Below, piece by piece: positions 38,603 to 51,059 of a DNA stretch of 64,000 nucleotides; position 1 is the first letter of the stretch; the number at the start of each line of letters is the position of its first letter. Made by a program: the position numbers and the translations under genes. Below the pieces are notes generated by a model. The model was not told the origin of the DNA, did no database searches, and saw only the letters and a list, made by a program, of their open reading frames with translations. The DNA lies in assembly GCA_964036045.1 (NCBI GenBank), contig OZ038392.1, positions 16,299,612-16,363,611 of the forward strand, in the 5' to 3' direction. Origin of the DNA: Eutreptiella sp. 'Long Island Sound 2002' (Eukaryota > Euglenozoa > Euglenophyceae > Eutreptiales > Eutreptiaceae).

Positions 38603-39211
38603 ATGCCCTTAAGGCCTATGGCCGACTCCCAAAGGGATCATCGACTCAAACACGCGTCCCCGCTACCACCCTCAAAGGGGAAACCAACCCCACCACAATC
38701 TCCCACCCGGGGAACTCTATCCCCGACGACCCTCATGGGAAGTCGACCCCCATCAAGTCGTCAGTCCGGGGACAGCAAGCACTCCGTGACCTGCCGCCAT
38801 GGGGACCGTCACCCCGAGCGGTTCAAAATGGACTTCTTCTTCAAGACCGAGAAGTGGGCCTCAGAGTTTCCTTCCCTGCCGCCCCTAACCAGCAGCATAA
38901 CCGAGACCGTTGAGTTCACCCATGGGCCCTTGCTGCAGCCCGACGATCTTTGGGCGGGATCACGCCCCTTATTTCGCCTAGCCCCAACCCCAACCCCCCC
39001 CCCCTTGCCTGAGGTATGGCAGTCCTTGGCTAGGGCTGAAGGCATGGCGACCCCTCCCCACTTTAGGCAACCACAGCCCGTAACGCGCCATTCCCCTTCA
39101 CCCCCACAGGGAGTTCCAAGTCTTGGAACGGGTGTCGGCAAGCGTGTGAGGGGAGTGTCTGTCAGCATCAGTTTTTCTTTGGATTCCTTCGGGACTCAGT
39201 TTGGGCAGTGA
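38603..39211 (+). CDS. Hypothetical Pro/Ser-rich protein, weak
   Basis: A 202-codon frame, low-complexity at both ends (LPPSKGKPTPPQSPTRGT; TPTPPPLPEVWQ) with a short ordered-looking middle (RFKMDFFFKTEKWASEF). No known domain. It is the only sizeable frame in the right half of the host element body. Base skew alone could keep it open, so it may be chance or the relic of a gag. Confidence 0.2.
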   Translation: MPLRPMADSQRDHRLKHASPLPPSKGKPTPPQSPTRGTLSPTTLMGSRPPSSRQSGDSKHSVTCRHGDRHPERFKMDFFFKTEKWASEFPSLPPLTSSITETVEFTHGPLLQPDDLWAGSRPLFRLAPTPTPPPLPEVWQSLARAEGMATPPHFRQPQPVTRHSPSPPQGVPSLGTGVGKRVRGVSVSISFSLDSFGTQFGQ

Positions 39212-40389
39212 TGTGCGAGTGCTGAGTTCAGCACCAAGGGTAGATTGGGGAAGGGAGCGAAAACAAGGGAAAGCCCTTGGAGGGTATTAGCCCCTTCGGA
39301 TGACTCTCATCACCGGGCAGGGCCCTCTCCCCATCGCAAAACACCACCCAAACTACTCTTCTTCTCCCCATATCGGGTTATCTTCAGGTCAATTCAAAAC
39401 GGTTGTTTCATCCGTTCAATGCGGTGCTGACTTCTGCTCCTGTGACAGTTTTGTCACTGTTTTTCCTCTGTGTGAGCTGTTCGCTGTCCTGCTTCGGCCG
39501 TGGTTTTCATGAGAGCTGTCCAGCTAACCGCTTCGGCCAATTAGAACTAATGGGATCAAGCTGGGATGGGATGTCTTTTGTGCCTCGGTCAGGGGACGTG
39601 AGCTGTCCAGCCTTTGAGGTTTGATTCTTGGCGGTATCCTGGTGCCAGATTTTCTGGACGTGACTGGGTATGGTAAGTATCTCGTACCCCAACCCCAGAG
39701 TAAGGTATCCGCCCCCCAAAACCCCCACCGATTGAGCCGTAACGGTTGCCAGAGCGCCCCGTGAACGTGAAACCCCGCCCTGAATTTTGCCTGAAGTTTT
39801 GTGGATCATTTCTTTTGAGGGCTTTGCTGGTCTTTTGGCGGTTTAGGCTGAGTGCCCCAGTCGACAAGTTATCGCGGATGGTGGCGTGAGGAGTTGAGGC
39901 CGGGACGGCTCAATAACGCAGCACCGGGCATGCGGTCTAGGGTGACGGTGACCGGGCGCAAGACGGAAGGGGGCACCAAAGTTTTAGACATCCAGGGACA
40001 TCCCTGCCTCAATTCGGCCTTCGAGCCTAGAGTGTAAGAGGGGCATAGGAGTGACTGCTGGCGCCGTCGTGCGCAGTATATAAGGCTCCGGAGGTGGAGA
40101 CTGACCTGCCAGGGTTACAACCACTGTTGACCTTGAGCCACGGCCACGCCTTGGTTGGCCCGCCCTTCGGTTTGGCACCTCTTGGGACTCACCTAGGATT
40201 TTATGGGGTCCAAAAATCCCAAAACCAGCTACAGTCAGAAATACTACTTTCCTTGTCATATTAAACCATAAAGAGCATATTTTCCGGAGTTAGCCCCCCC
40301 CCCACCCTCCAAATTGGAAATTTCCCAGCCCCTAGATCGGCAATGCAGGCTTGATTCCATCTAAAAATCGGCCGTATCCGGGAAATATG
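39212..40389. other. No gene recognised
   Basis: GC-neutral sequence with C runs. A TATA-like element GTATATAAGGC lies at about 40076-40086 but no gene follows it. Confidence 0.4.
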
Positions 40390-40930
40390 ACATTCACCAC
40401 CTAGTTGCGAATAGCAGCTTTTGTATAGCTCAAACCATACATGTTTGTTTTTGGCAAAAAATACGGTTTTTAGGTGATGCAGGCTCCGGAACCCTTGATC
40501 ATTTGCTCCAAAAGACTGCAAAACACGCTCCTTTGATTCCAGCACCCTCAAAATATGGTATGGGGCCCTACCTGTGACCACTCAGGCCCCAAAAACACTG
40601 TTTTTGGCCACAAAATGGCTTTTTTTGGCCAGAAAATGCGTTTTTTTTTGTGATGGCTGCCCTGAAACCCTTGATTATCTGCTCCACACCTTGCAAAACA
40701 CGTTTTTGTGAGTCCAGCAACCTGAAAATAGGGTATGGGGCCCTACAACTGACCACTCAGGCCCCAAAAACACTGTTTTAGACTAGAAAATGGCATTTTT
40801 TTGCCATTTTTGGGCAAAAAATGCGGTTTTTTTTGGTGATGGCGTCTCTGAAAACTCAATAACTTGTTCCAAAACCTTGCAAAACACGTTCTTCTGAGTC
40901 CACCACACTCAAAAAGGGGTATGGGGCCAT
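40390..40930. repeat. ~175-185 bp tandem repeat, three copies
   Basis: Units share GACCACTCAGGCCCCAAAAACACTGTTTT, TTTTTGGCCA-AAAATG, and GTCCAGCA-CCTCAAAATA-GGTATGGGGCC, with the CCAGCA mark at about 40539, 40712 and 40897. Related by motif to the ~188 bp satellite at 51060-52420. Confidence 0.82.
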
Positions 40931-42445
40931 AAATCGCGATCGCGGCAGTTTTTGGACGGTTCAGTTACGGGATTCCGGTACCTCATGAAATCCTAGGTAT
41001 ACCCCCCTACTGATTTTCGGTAGAGAATTCTGTCCGCCATCGTCTTGGCGTGCGAGTCAGCTGAGGGGACTGAGTCTGGATTGGCTGAGGGACTGTGCAT
41101 GTTGAGTGACATTATTACAATCAACGAATTATCTCTGTAGTTATTGAATTTCTGTGTCCCCCCCCCGCATTTGTCCCTTGGACAGCCAAAACCTCCCTAT
41201 GACCCCAAAACAGTACCGTCCTTCTACACTTATCTTCAGCACGGACGTCCAAGCCTTCGTCTTCAGTGTCGAGGACTCCCCTGAGTTGTACTGTTGTGTT
41301 TTCCAGTCATTTTTGTGTGGTACATGACACTTTTTGAGGTATTTTTCCAGTTGGTACAGCTGGTGTACCATGGCAGTTCTCATGCCACTTTCCATATGTG
41401 CACTGCATATTCACGCATTATCTGCAGCCATTGTACTGCCACACTTTTGGCATATACATACTTATAATACCCCCCAACTGGCTGTAGGCTATAAGGAGGT
41501 CAGATTGCAGATTTTTCTGCTCCTCGTCTCCACCTCTCTTCATACTAATCGTATGGTATAAGAGTTGGATATATATGTATGTATGGTTTGTATGCATTGC
41601 ATTCTACCCCCTGATTTTTCTACATGTCAGCCATGGATGCTGTCAGTTGCTGTATTCATCTCCCCCATCCAAACTAACTTGTGCAGTATACAGTATGTAT
41701 TGTGTGGCAGTGGGAAATGACTGTAGGACTTCTACAGGGCACATCCCCCCCCTAGTCTTTATGGTCCTCCTGATTTGTTTGAGTCCCTGAGTTAAGGTGC
41801 CCATGCATGGTGTGGCACAATCGGCATGGGGATCTTGCTCTCTTCCCTAAGATTCCACGCTGTGGGACCACATGCAGTCGAGGGATACCCCACACCCCAG
41901 ATATGTCTGGCCCTGCAGTTGTATTGTAGTTTGCCAGGGAACATCAGTCTTCTTCCCCCTTTTTTTATTTGGGACTACCTGTGGATATACCGGCAGTTTG
42001 ACCCGAGGGAGCCCTCTCAGAGTGTCTATGGACCTCATGCAAGGTTTTTGTGTTGAGTCTCAGGATCAGGTCTCAGGTCTGTATGGTTCTGTGATTGGAG
42101 TTCCGCTGAGTATCTGTGTTTTTGTGTGTATCCCCTGATTGCACTGATATTGTGTTCCATGACATTGGTGCACCTGTGGTCAATTTCGCACTTCCCCACC
42201 AGAAGTCCTGTTCTGCCATATATACATTTCTGAGTGTCTACTTTTTTTCGGTATACCTGCAAGAAGTACTCATTTCAGGTTAAGTCTAATTTGTCTTCTC
42301 AGGTACTGAGGTGGGAGGCCATTTTGGTACTTGGATTCCAGATCCCGATCTGTCCTAACTTGCCCTTACCTTATTGTTTTTGATTGTTTATCGAACACTC
42401 GTTGGTGTGTTTCACCTCATTCCTTTACACCCCAACTCATATTCT
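40931..42445. other. No gene recognised
   Basis: AT-rich internal sequence of the host element. Scattered short frames under 90 codons with no motifs. Confidence 0.4.
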
Positions 42446-42455
42446 GTGAGGGGAG
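42446..42455 (+). promoter_or_regulatory. Polypurine tract of the host element
   Basis: GTGAGGGGAG immediately before LTR start TGTAATAAGG. Sets the plus-strand orientation of the host element. Confidence 0.6.
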
Positions 42456-43230
42456 TGTAATAAGGTCGTCCAATTTAGCCCAGATTGCAGTTCAGGCTTC
42501 AGCAATAGTCCAGATGCGTGCGTAATTGTTGTGGTTTTACATAGGTATATAAATTTTCATTATTAGCGTGCTTAGATGTAGAGTTGTATTTTCCGTGTAT
42601 TTCCTGTGTGAGTGCGCGCGTCGCAAATCAGGATGTGCAGGATTTCTCCGTTGTCGCTTGTTCTGTGTTAGTCTGTAGATCAATTCCGTTTGGTTCTGTA
42701 GGATGTTAATTTAGATTTGTCGGTTTTGTGCTGATGTTACGGCATTAACAGGACATTCCGAGGTGACAGTTTTCTGTTTTAGTCAGATTTTGTGATTGTT
42801 AATGTTAGTTTTGTATGTGTTATGCATGCTTGTGTAGTGTTAAGTGTAATAGTGCAAATGCATGTGTTCACATCCTCATTGTCTCTTAGACATGAGGATT
42901 TGGTCAGCCACCCCCCCACCATGGCCGCTTGGCAATCACTAAGCCAAGCAAGGAACCAAGGCCGGTGGCGAAGTCCAGCAGCCAGCGGCAACATGGTGAA
43001 GATGGTCTTTTGCACTTGCGGTGCGTGTGTGTAGGGATTTGGGTATAGGTTTAGTATTTGAAGGGATTTGGGATTTTATTTTAAATTTTATGTCTTTTGG
43101 TAGTGTAGCTTAGTCATGAGCCCCTAGGCCACGCCCGGGATTGGGTAGGACTCTTAGGAGACTCCTCCCTAGCCGAGAGTTTAGATAATGAGCTAGTTGC
43201 TCTGCCCCCCCTTGGGACTAGCTTATTACA
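42456..43230 (+). repeat. 3' LTR of the host element (775 bp)
   Basis: TGTAATAAGGTCG to GCTTATTACA, with exact 9 bp inverted ends (TGTAATAAG/CTTATTACA). Intact counterpart of the split LTR 17130-17411 plus 28801-29300. Small frames in it recur in the 5' LTR but are LTR sequence, not genes. Confidence 0.92.
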
Positions 43231-45047
43231 AACAGTTTGTGCAATCGCTAAATAACCTCTCATCTCGGGGGTCTCAACCGCTCACAGTGAAATAAACAGA
43301 AGTCCCCAGTACACCCCAGGCTACCCATGTAGCCTGGGCTTTTGGCCCCCTGAAACCCGCTAGCCCCCCCCCCCGAACCTCTTCTCCACCTCCAAGGATG
43401 CCACTGACAATTTTCGGGCCGTCTGTGTTCAAGGTGCCACACCGAAGGCAATACAATTTCTTATGGCAAGAATGTTTGTTCAACAAGATATGTGTTGTGA
43501 AGGTGCATGACCGGTTACTATCGTAAAATGTATATGAAATTTGTTCGTGCCATGATATTGCTCATGTTGTCTACCCACTATATGTTTTTGGCAAGATGCT
43601 TTGCTTTTATTGCCATGGGAATTGAATATTTGAGGAGCGCTGGAACAGTGTCCCTGCATTGCAACTGTTTCGGCCCCTTGTTCGGCGTTGCGAGTGTGCT
43701 CTGCACATTTTCTATGCAACGCTGCAGAACAGCCCAACACGTTGTAGTGGTTCAAAAATCAAAACAGTTTCACAGGTAGTTTTGAGGTTCTCTTGATTTC
43801 GGGATAGGTGGTTGCCACCCGTGGTGCAGTGCAAATTTTGACACAAACTTGGGGCCAACAAACATTATGGCAAAAGTGCATCTTGCTCCAAAAGTGGGTA
43901 GTGAGCATTGAATGCAACGTGTTGGTGATGTTTTTGGTATGTAGGGGTGAGATGCGGCTTGAGGCATTGTTTTGATGGATGCCTGTGTTTAGACAACAGT
44001 TTCTTGATTTAATATGTTGTCTTACTCCGTCTTAGCAGCTCAAACGTCAATGAATTCGGAACTCTTCTATCTTTGAAGCAGTAAGAAGAAGCATGTGCCT
44101 GGGGCCATTGTGGGTCTATCATCTACACTTGACTGTGTGACAGTATGTTTTGAATAATTTTCCCAGTCCTAGACAAGTTCCGACTCACCAATAGACCACT
44201 ATACAATCCCCATCGCACGTAAGAACAAGCGATTCTACTGGCAGCGTGGCTCTTGGTGATAGTGCACACTTACGTCGGTCTGTTTCGCCCCTTTGTCGGC
44301 ACTTTTTCAAGGCTCCTTTTGGGCATATCCTCTGTCGATTTGCAGCTCTTTTTGTTTATGATGCTTGCCTACCCACTTTAGCTTCCTTTGTCGTGGTCGT
44401 GCAAGCCACATTAGGTGACGATGATGATGCTCAAAAAAGACCTCCTTGATATACACATCTGCGTAAGCCATTCACATCAACCATTCAATGAATTGTTCAT
44501 CGCATCAAGTAATATCAATATGTACTGAACCAAGGCTTTTTGGTGTGTAATTCTGCACATTGTGTTACGTGAGGCAAAAGCACAACCCTTCGCTGAATCT
44601 TGGCGCATTCTCTGCTATGGATCGCGGGAACCGTGGCCCTTTTTTTTTATCAGAGGCAAACAGCCTTCTAAGTAGGGATGCGGGTACCCATCCACACTCT
44701 TGGGATGAGGTCTTTGGAGTAGAGGAGCCTGATACTACCTGCAAACCTTTGGGCCAACACATTCTTGCTACATTGACCACTTTGCTGCGCAAGCAGCAAA
44801 TCCTTGTCGCAAGGGGTGCACTCTTTTGCCGTTGGTTGAGGGGTAAGCCGCAATACAGTTTTGGGAAGTCAGTGCCATGGCAAAAGTATACCCGTTGAGA
44901 ATCGTGTTCATTAGGTGTGAGAGTAGGTGAATGAACCAACAACAATCGTTCAAATCTAATTCACATGCCCGTCCATCTCCAAAAAACACATGTAAAGTAG
45001 TGGCTAGGCTTTCTAAAGTAGGTAGCCGGAAGGGGCGAGCCTTAAAG
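43231..45047. other. No gene recognised
   Basis: Mixed sequence right of the host element. Short frames at 44560-44898 (+) and 44565-44945 (-) overlap each other and carry no motif. Confidence 0.4.
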
Positions 45048-45195
45048 GCACAGGCACAGGGCATCATCATGATATCTTGGAATCTAAATGTATATAACAT
45101 GGAGTAGTGAATGTGCACAAATGAGATTGAATATGCAACAAATACTACATTTATGTATCCGCGATGCGAACACGCGCGCTTGTCTGGTTACACCC
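45048..45195. repeat. Dispersed ~148 bp repeat X, copy 1
   Basis: From GGCACAGGCACAGGGCATC to CTTGTCTGGTTACA; near-identical at 48680-48828 in the same orientation. After it the two loci diverge, so it behaves as a repeat end and may be an LTR terminus ending in CA. Confidence 0.85.
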
Positions 45196-46441
45196 CCCCA
45201 ACTAGGACACAACCCAGGGGGGCACACCATGGGGCCGTGGCCGAAAAACCACAACAAGACAAGCGGGTGCCATAAAAAATAGAAAGTGCTGGTTAAGAGC
45301 AACCCCAAGGGGGAAGAGGATTGGGTTACGCCACTACGGTATATTCCGGCCAAACCTACGAGGGAGATAGGGGGACTACTGCAACCTAGGCCGTGTAGAC
45401 TTAACTACTTCCCCAAGGCAAGAGATACCAAGGGGTGTAGGCCGCCTAGGAGCCTCACATGGCTTCTCTCCCCACCAAAACACAAGAACATGGGAAGAGA
45501 AGCGTGGAGCTAGTAGTGGCTCTACTATTCACACATAGGCACAACACTCAGCAACCCCCCAACTCAGCTGAAACTCAGGGGGTTAGCTGAAAATCAGAAC
45601 TGATTTCAGAAAAGAAAATACAAGATTCAGAAATGCATCGTCAGAGATGATGCTAATCATGGGCTGTGGAGGGGAGGCTTTTCTGATGTCCCCACCAACC
45701 CAGCTCAGACTTCCCCAAAATCTCTGATTAGGGTGTCCGTTCATAGTTTTGGAGCCAAAAAGCAAGGCTGGGCTCCAAACTCCACAAAACAGTGGATTTA
45801 GCTTTTGGCACCCCAAAGTGGGTTTTGATTAGCAGGATTGACCTGCTCTGTGGGCCAAAAACAGAGAAATGGCCCTGCCAAAAAGCAGAAAAACTGCTAT
45901 CAGGCACCTGTAACCCTGGGCCAGGGGCACTAAACTGGAGTCTCTGGATCTAGAATTTTCTGATTCCACTGGGGCCCGGGCTGTGAGTGGCAGATGGCCC
46001 TGATGAAGGCCAAAGCTGTACAAACAATTAGAAAAGACCTGAGATGGCAGTGGCGACGCCAAGTGGCAAACCTGTACTGAGAAATGGCCACTGAAGGGAG
46101 GGAAGGACAGACAAATGTGGACGACGGAAAGTCTGTGCTGACTGGACAGACGGTGCAGTGGATCAACAATGTGCAGTGATGTGCTGACAGTGTGACTGAC
46201 TGACAGCAAAACAAACAAACAAGGTCAGGGCAAACTTCTTTTCCCACAGCCCCAAACGATGACTCTCTCCCTCTCTCTCTCTCTCTTCTTTGTTCTCTCA
46301 CCTTTTGCAAGCGAGCAAGACCAGTGCCCAGAACTCGGTGCACTGCAGAAGGGAAAGTGGCCTCAGCACACTGTTCCCAAAATTCAGTACCATCAGAGGA
46401 TTAAAGTTAGGTACCAATATTTAGGAACTAAGTTAGTTTCT
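45196..46441. other. No gene recognised
   Basis: Overlapping minus-strand frames at 45829-46343 are without motif. A CT microsatellite lies at about 46264-46288. Confidence 0.4.
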
Positions 46442-46572
46442 ACCCACAAGGTGGGAGGGTTCCTGTTATACCCACAAGCTGGGAGGGATCCTTTTAACAT
46501 CTGGCTAGGCTAGGGTGTTGATTACCCACAAGCTGGGAGGGTTCCTGTTACACCCACAACCTGGGAGGGTTC
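46442..46572. repeat. Short tandem repeat ACCCACAAGCTGGGAGGGTTCCTGTTA, about four copies
   Basis: Repeated unit of ~27 bp at about 46442, 46469, 46521 and 46549, the second and third separated by a unique insert. Confidence 0.8.
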
Positions 46573-48679
46573 CTTCGCAGCACCCTAACCTACTAGACCC
46601 AACCTCCCACAAAATCTCTTAGATGAAGTTTCGACTTGGGGTTTAAGTCCAAGTACCCCGTGCACGTCTGCAACCAACCCAACTCTCACAGGGTGCACTG
46701 CCACCTACGGTGCTGCACCATCGGTGGTGCTTTTCCCTGGAGGTTATTAGCTAGACTTGCCTCTCCCCACCTCTCTCGTTTGCAGGGAAGTCTTTTAACA
46801 CAGTTTTCTACACCCCCAAGGATTGGCTACCTGGGCTGGAAACTGGGCGGGGGTGATCAAAGCAATAAATAACCTGTTGCTCCCTTGAAGGAGGCCAAAC
46901 AGGAGCCTCAGCACTTGGCATAAGGCTATCTCAGTTAAATTCCCAGCCTCAGCCGTAGGCTGAAGGCTTCTCTTATTTTCTCTCAGGGTCATGGTGACAA
47001 TGGTTGCTCTAGTGCAACTCATGGTAGATGTTGTTGTGAGGAAGGTTCCCCAGCCCCCCCACCACCCAAAAGGACAGGTGGTTAGTTGTCACTGTCTGTC
47101 TGCACAAAACGAAACGAACAACCTGCAACCCTCAAAAGGAAACCGACTCACCAACTTACCCTTGCAACATAAAGCATACACAGGGAAGGGTACCATGTCA
47201 ACCGTTCGCACCACCAAAGAATACCATGCCCCCCCCCCCCTGCCAAGGGCCCAGGATACACACAGATGCAACCCAAAGAGGAACAGCAACTTGCAGGAAC
47301 GTAAACAAGCCCCAGTAAACACACACTGGGTGCGAGGTGCGTGATATGTGGGCGTGGAGGGTACCAAATCCAACACATGTACAGTTTCACCCATTAGACC
47401 CATTTTTTTTGACTCAAAACTTATCTCAAGCTCCAAAGGGAGCAAAATTCAAACCAACTCGAAGCCAAAAGAGCCAAAACGAGTCGACGGACGTGGACTC
47501 AACCAAAAACGAACCGAGATTACACCACCAAACAAACCCACACACCTGCCCCCCAGCCAGCATGAAGGCCAACACCCAACTTGCCAAAAACAGGCAGTAG
47601 AGCTCAGGATGTCTGGCAAAAACAGGTTTCGTAAGCTCCAAAGGGAGCAAAACTCGACGAACGAAACGACGAACGCGTCGAAACTCGACGAAACTTGACG
47701 AAACTCGACGACGACGACGAACGAACAAAACGAAACTGCACTGATCCTACACTAATCCTAGGCCACACTGTATACCTTACCTTAACCTTATAACCAAAAA
47801 AGGACAGGATTGCGAACACTGGCGTCGACCCAGGGGGCTTGGCTGTCCCCCTGGGGACAAACACAGCCGCCGGCGAAAGAAGCAGAGCCCAGGAGGCGCG
47901 CCTGGCCTCTCTGGGCACCGGATCTAGCCCCTTTATCTGCTTAGGGGAGAAAACCTACAAGAAAACAAAACAAGGCCTTTCAAGGCCACCAATCAAATGT
48001 AAGGCCTGAAAAGGCCACAGCAGCGCAACAAAAGAGAAACTAGCCCCTTTATCTGCTTTGGGGCAACTGCAAAGGCCACTCGCGGGCCATGAACGCCATG
48101 ATGCGCAAGAAGGCCTCTCAAGGGCCATGGCATGCTATGCAGCAAATGTGTACACAAGTGTGAAGCACACACAACAGTATTATGTCTCCTTATTATTGCT
48201 TCTCTCACCAGTCACAATGACCTGTCAGGAAGGCAGTCCACAGCCCCAAATGATGCAGTGAGCGGCCTCGAACTCGAACTTGGTAAAGGCAGTGGTGTCC
48301 GCAGCCTCCACTAAACAAGCAGTCAAACCAGAGTACTCTCAACCATAGTCACCAGGGTACTCACCAGTAAGGAAGTCCAGGATGAAGGCCTTGGAGAACA
48401 GGATCAAAGGGCCCCAAAGGCCGGATGTTGGGCCAAACTTGGCAAAGAAGGAGAAGTCAATCATGATCCAGGCCCAGCGACTGCAATGTTCTGGGAGAGG
48501 GTGAAGGAGAGGTGTAAACCCCCAAAAACAACTCCCAAGTTGAAGATAGGGGCACCAGTAGCTCCAAAATCCAGATAAGACCGTAATGGCCTGCCCTGGC
48601 CTGCCCAGCTGCAGAGTAGCGCAGTGGCACAGGAATTATCCCCCCAAAAAAAATTGAGGGTACCCTCTGCACCATGAAA
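46573..48679. other. No gene recognised; contains CGAAACTCGA-type repeats
   Basis: A simple repeat rich in CGA/ACGA at about 47640-47735 accounts for the Ser/Arg-rich minus-strand frames there. A 55 bp motif around CTAGCCCCTTTATCTGCTT-GGG recurs at 47925 and 48040. Confidence 0.45.
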
Positions 48680-48828
48680 CAGGCACAGGCATAGGGCATC
48701 ATCATGATATCTTGGAATCTAAATGTACATAACATGGAGTAATGAATGTGCACAAATGAGATTGAATATGCAACAAATACTACATTTATGTATCCGCGAT
48801 GCGAACACGCGCGCTTGTCTGGTTACAA
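48680..48828. repeat. Dispersed ~148 bp repeat X, copy 2
   Basis: Direct copy of 45048-45195, ending CTTGTCTGGTTACA. Confidence 0.85.
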
Positions 48829-48845
48829 CACCAGTGATTAAACTG

Positions 48846-49386
48846 GACGACTTGTTTATGAAAAAGGTTCTAACCAGTAGAAGGGATACATCTTTTTCAT
48901 GTCCCCTAGGGAGTGCAAGGAGCACGGTGGGTGGCAGCCGGTATTTCCCAGCATGCGGTTTGGCGAAGAAGGGGGCGGGGTAGCTGAACAGAGTAAGGGT
49001 TCGAGAAGGTGGGTTGTTGTGTGGGCGGGCATGATAAGGGCCTTCGTGCATACCTTCAAGAAAGGGCGTACTGACTTCAGTACATTGCACTCAAACCCTA
49101 CATCCTTTGACGCTTGTAGTTTACTACCGTGGCCACAATGCAGTGTCATGTTCGTGGCACATGATCTGCGAGAATTCAAATGTGCAAAGCAACACATCGG
49201 CAGGTACGTCACTTTGTTTGAGTTGCATTGATTCTTTTCAGCCTGAAACTTTGGTTGTTGTTTATGCCATCTAGCCATGCAATATCGGACAAGCTGCCTC
49301 TCCGGATTGTCCCAGAAGAAAGCTGAAAAGGTAGACGACTCCTCTTGTAACTTGCTACCAATCTAAAATAAATTGGCATATTCCCC
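48846..49386 (+). repeat. Dispersed ~540 bp repeat Y, copy 1
   Basis: About 90% identical to 56664-57197 in the same orientation. A shared plus-strand frame of about 110 codons (48899-49231 here) stays open in both copies, and a 12 bp difference (TACTGACTTCAG) is in frame. The encoded stretch contains FVHTFKKGR and SVMF-AHDLREFKCAKQHIG. I do not recognise it; it might be an exon of a transposon protein. Confidence 0.7.
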
Positions 49387-50196
49387 AAAATGGAGAAACG
49401 GTGTCAAAACGAGTGTGTTCCTTGCACGTACATGGTGTGTGTATGTAAACATGTATTCATATATTTTGGGAGTGGAATAGATAGCACACGAGCAAAATCA
49501 GTTTCTCTTAACAATGTAATAACAACCGAGGAAGCAGGCAACAAACAAAGCAGAGCAACAATCAAGAGCGGCAATCCTACATTGAGGCAATGCACTCCTC
49601 AGTCTAGCATAAGTGCATCTTTTTTCTCTATGCCGTACCTGGGTGAACGTCGAGTAATCCATATCAACATCGCGAGGCCCCCATGCCTCATAACCATTGT
49701 GTCGCCCCATGCATGGGCGAGTCTCCCCTCCGCCTACATGCCTATAAAGAGATAAGGGCAGCAACAAAGAAACACATAACAATTGGGATACATCAACACC
49801 AATATCATGCATGGACTATTTGTATGCATGTGGGAAGAAGATGCATGAAGGAGAGATTGCATGCTTCGACCAAACCATTCCACTCGTATACTTCACCAAT
49901 AAACAAAGACACGGAACATTGCTAATAATGAAGATTGAATGAATGTACATGAATGAGATGCGCACAACACTGACAGGCAGAAATATCCGGAAAACAAAAA
50001 AAAGGAGTAAGAGAGAGGGGGGGGGAAGGAGGAAAAGCAGGCCAGAAGGAAACAAACACCAAATCCAGCGGACCGGGAGGAAAAACACGGGAAAAAAAAA
50101 CGGCGCGGGCCGGGGGGGGGGGGGGGGGCAGGGAGCGCCAAGGCCCAGGGACCGGAAACCAGGGAAAGCCAGAGACAGCGGCGGCGCAGGGAGGGG

Positions 50197-50200
<4 letters not shown>
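49387..50200. other. No gene recognised
   Basis: Purine-skewed on the plus strand from about 49950, with a long G run near 50111-50128. Frames here are low-complexity. Confidence 0.4.

Positions 50201-50227
<27 letters not shown>
50201..50227. repeat. GA microsatellite
   Basis: Uninterrupted run of about 13 GA units. Confidence 0.9.
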
Positions 50228-50870
50228 CGGGGGCCGGGGGAGTTAGGGAGCGCCAAGGCTCAGGACCCCCTCGGCCGGAAACCAGAGAAAGCCGGAGACA
50301 GCGGGGGCGCTAGCACCTATGATTTTAGCAGCTGCCCTAAAATTCAAAAAGTCGACAAAAAGGGGTTTTCCGCGGGAAATGACTATTTTTTTGGTTTCTA
50401 CGGCCCCAAAATAAGGGGGGCGGGGTCCTCTTACCCGAATTGTGTCCAAAAATATCAAAAAGCCTGAAATTCAGCCTATTTTGGGGTATTTTTGCCTGCT
50501 CTGGGCTGGTCCTGCAGAACAGTGCTGCACACTAGTGTACCTGCCTATAGAGGATTTTCGACAGAAATTCCAATTTTCTTTGAGTTCTCTGGCCCCAAAA
50601 TAGGGATGGGGGGGTTCCTCCCACCCGAGCTTTCTCCATAACCATCAAAAACCCTGGAATTCGGCCTATTTTGGAGTATTTTTGTTTTCTCTGGGGTGGT
50701 GCAGCAGAACAGTGCTGCACACCAGTGTACCTGTATAGTATAGTATAGGCACGAAAAAACAAGGAAAATAGGTTTTGTACCCAAAAAGACCAAAAGTAAC
50801 CCTTTGTTTTAATTATACACCCCCCAAATAGCAGGGGGCGGGGTTCCTCCTACCCCATTGTTCCCCAAAA
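50228..50870. other. Degenerate repeat-like sequence, no gene
   Basis: Two related ~220 bp segments at about 50400-50540 and 50590-50740 share CCAAAATA-GG, TTCGGCCTATTTTGG-GTATTTTTG and AGCAGAACAGTGCTGCACAC. Confidence 0.6.
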
Positions 50871-51050
50871 ATAACAACGTAAGCCTCAAACATGTGTGTG
50901 TACGGTGATAGGCACGCAAAAGCCTACCTATGAACCATATGGAAATGGACCACAAACGTTGTAAAATAGGGCCAAAAACACCTCAAATGTTCATCGCTCA
51001 TCCCATTCTTATGCACATACTATCATATTTTATGTAGTTCTTTGGCGTAT
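50871..51050. repeat. Single outlying unit of the ~191 bp satellite (A)
   Basis: TATGAACCATATGGAAATGGACC and CTCATCCCATTCTTATGCACATACTATCATATT, matching the array at 52423-53215. It lies on the other side of satellite B. Confidence 0.85.
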
Positions 51051-51059
51051 TTCGCTTTT

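Larger units (their letters stand above)
17130..43230 (+). mobile_element. Large, apparently non-coding LTR retrotransposon hosting two nested insertions
   Basis: The 5' LTR is split (17130-17411 and 28801-29300) by a younger minus-strand Gypsy element; the 3' LTR is 42456-43230. LTR ends are TGTAATRAG and CTTATTACA. TGGTAGCAG follows the 5' LTR at 29301 and a purine run GTGAGGGGAG precedes the 3' LTR, so the element points to the right. The internal region (29301-42455) shows no gag or pol and is interrupted by a Harbinger-like transposon. Flanks are AATGG and AACAG, not a clean duplication, which fits age or a rearranged pair. It resembles LARD-type non-autonomous elements, though its coding region could simply have been lost. 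Confidence 0.75.

Noticed and set aside
17130-43230. Clean target-site duplication for the outer LTR element
   Set aside because: Flanks AATGG and AACAG match at only three of five bases; not accepted as a duplication.
44560-44945. Overlapping frames on both strands as a small gene
   Set aside because: Neither shows a motif and each is the other's antisense; no support for one over the other.
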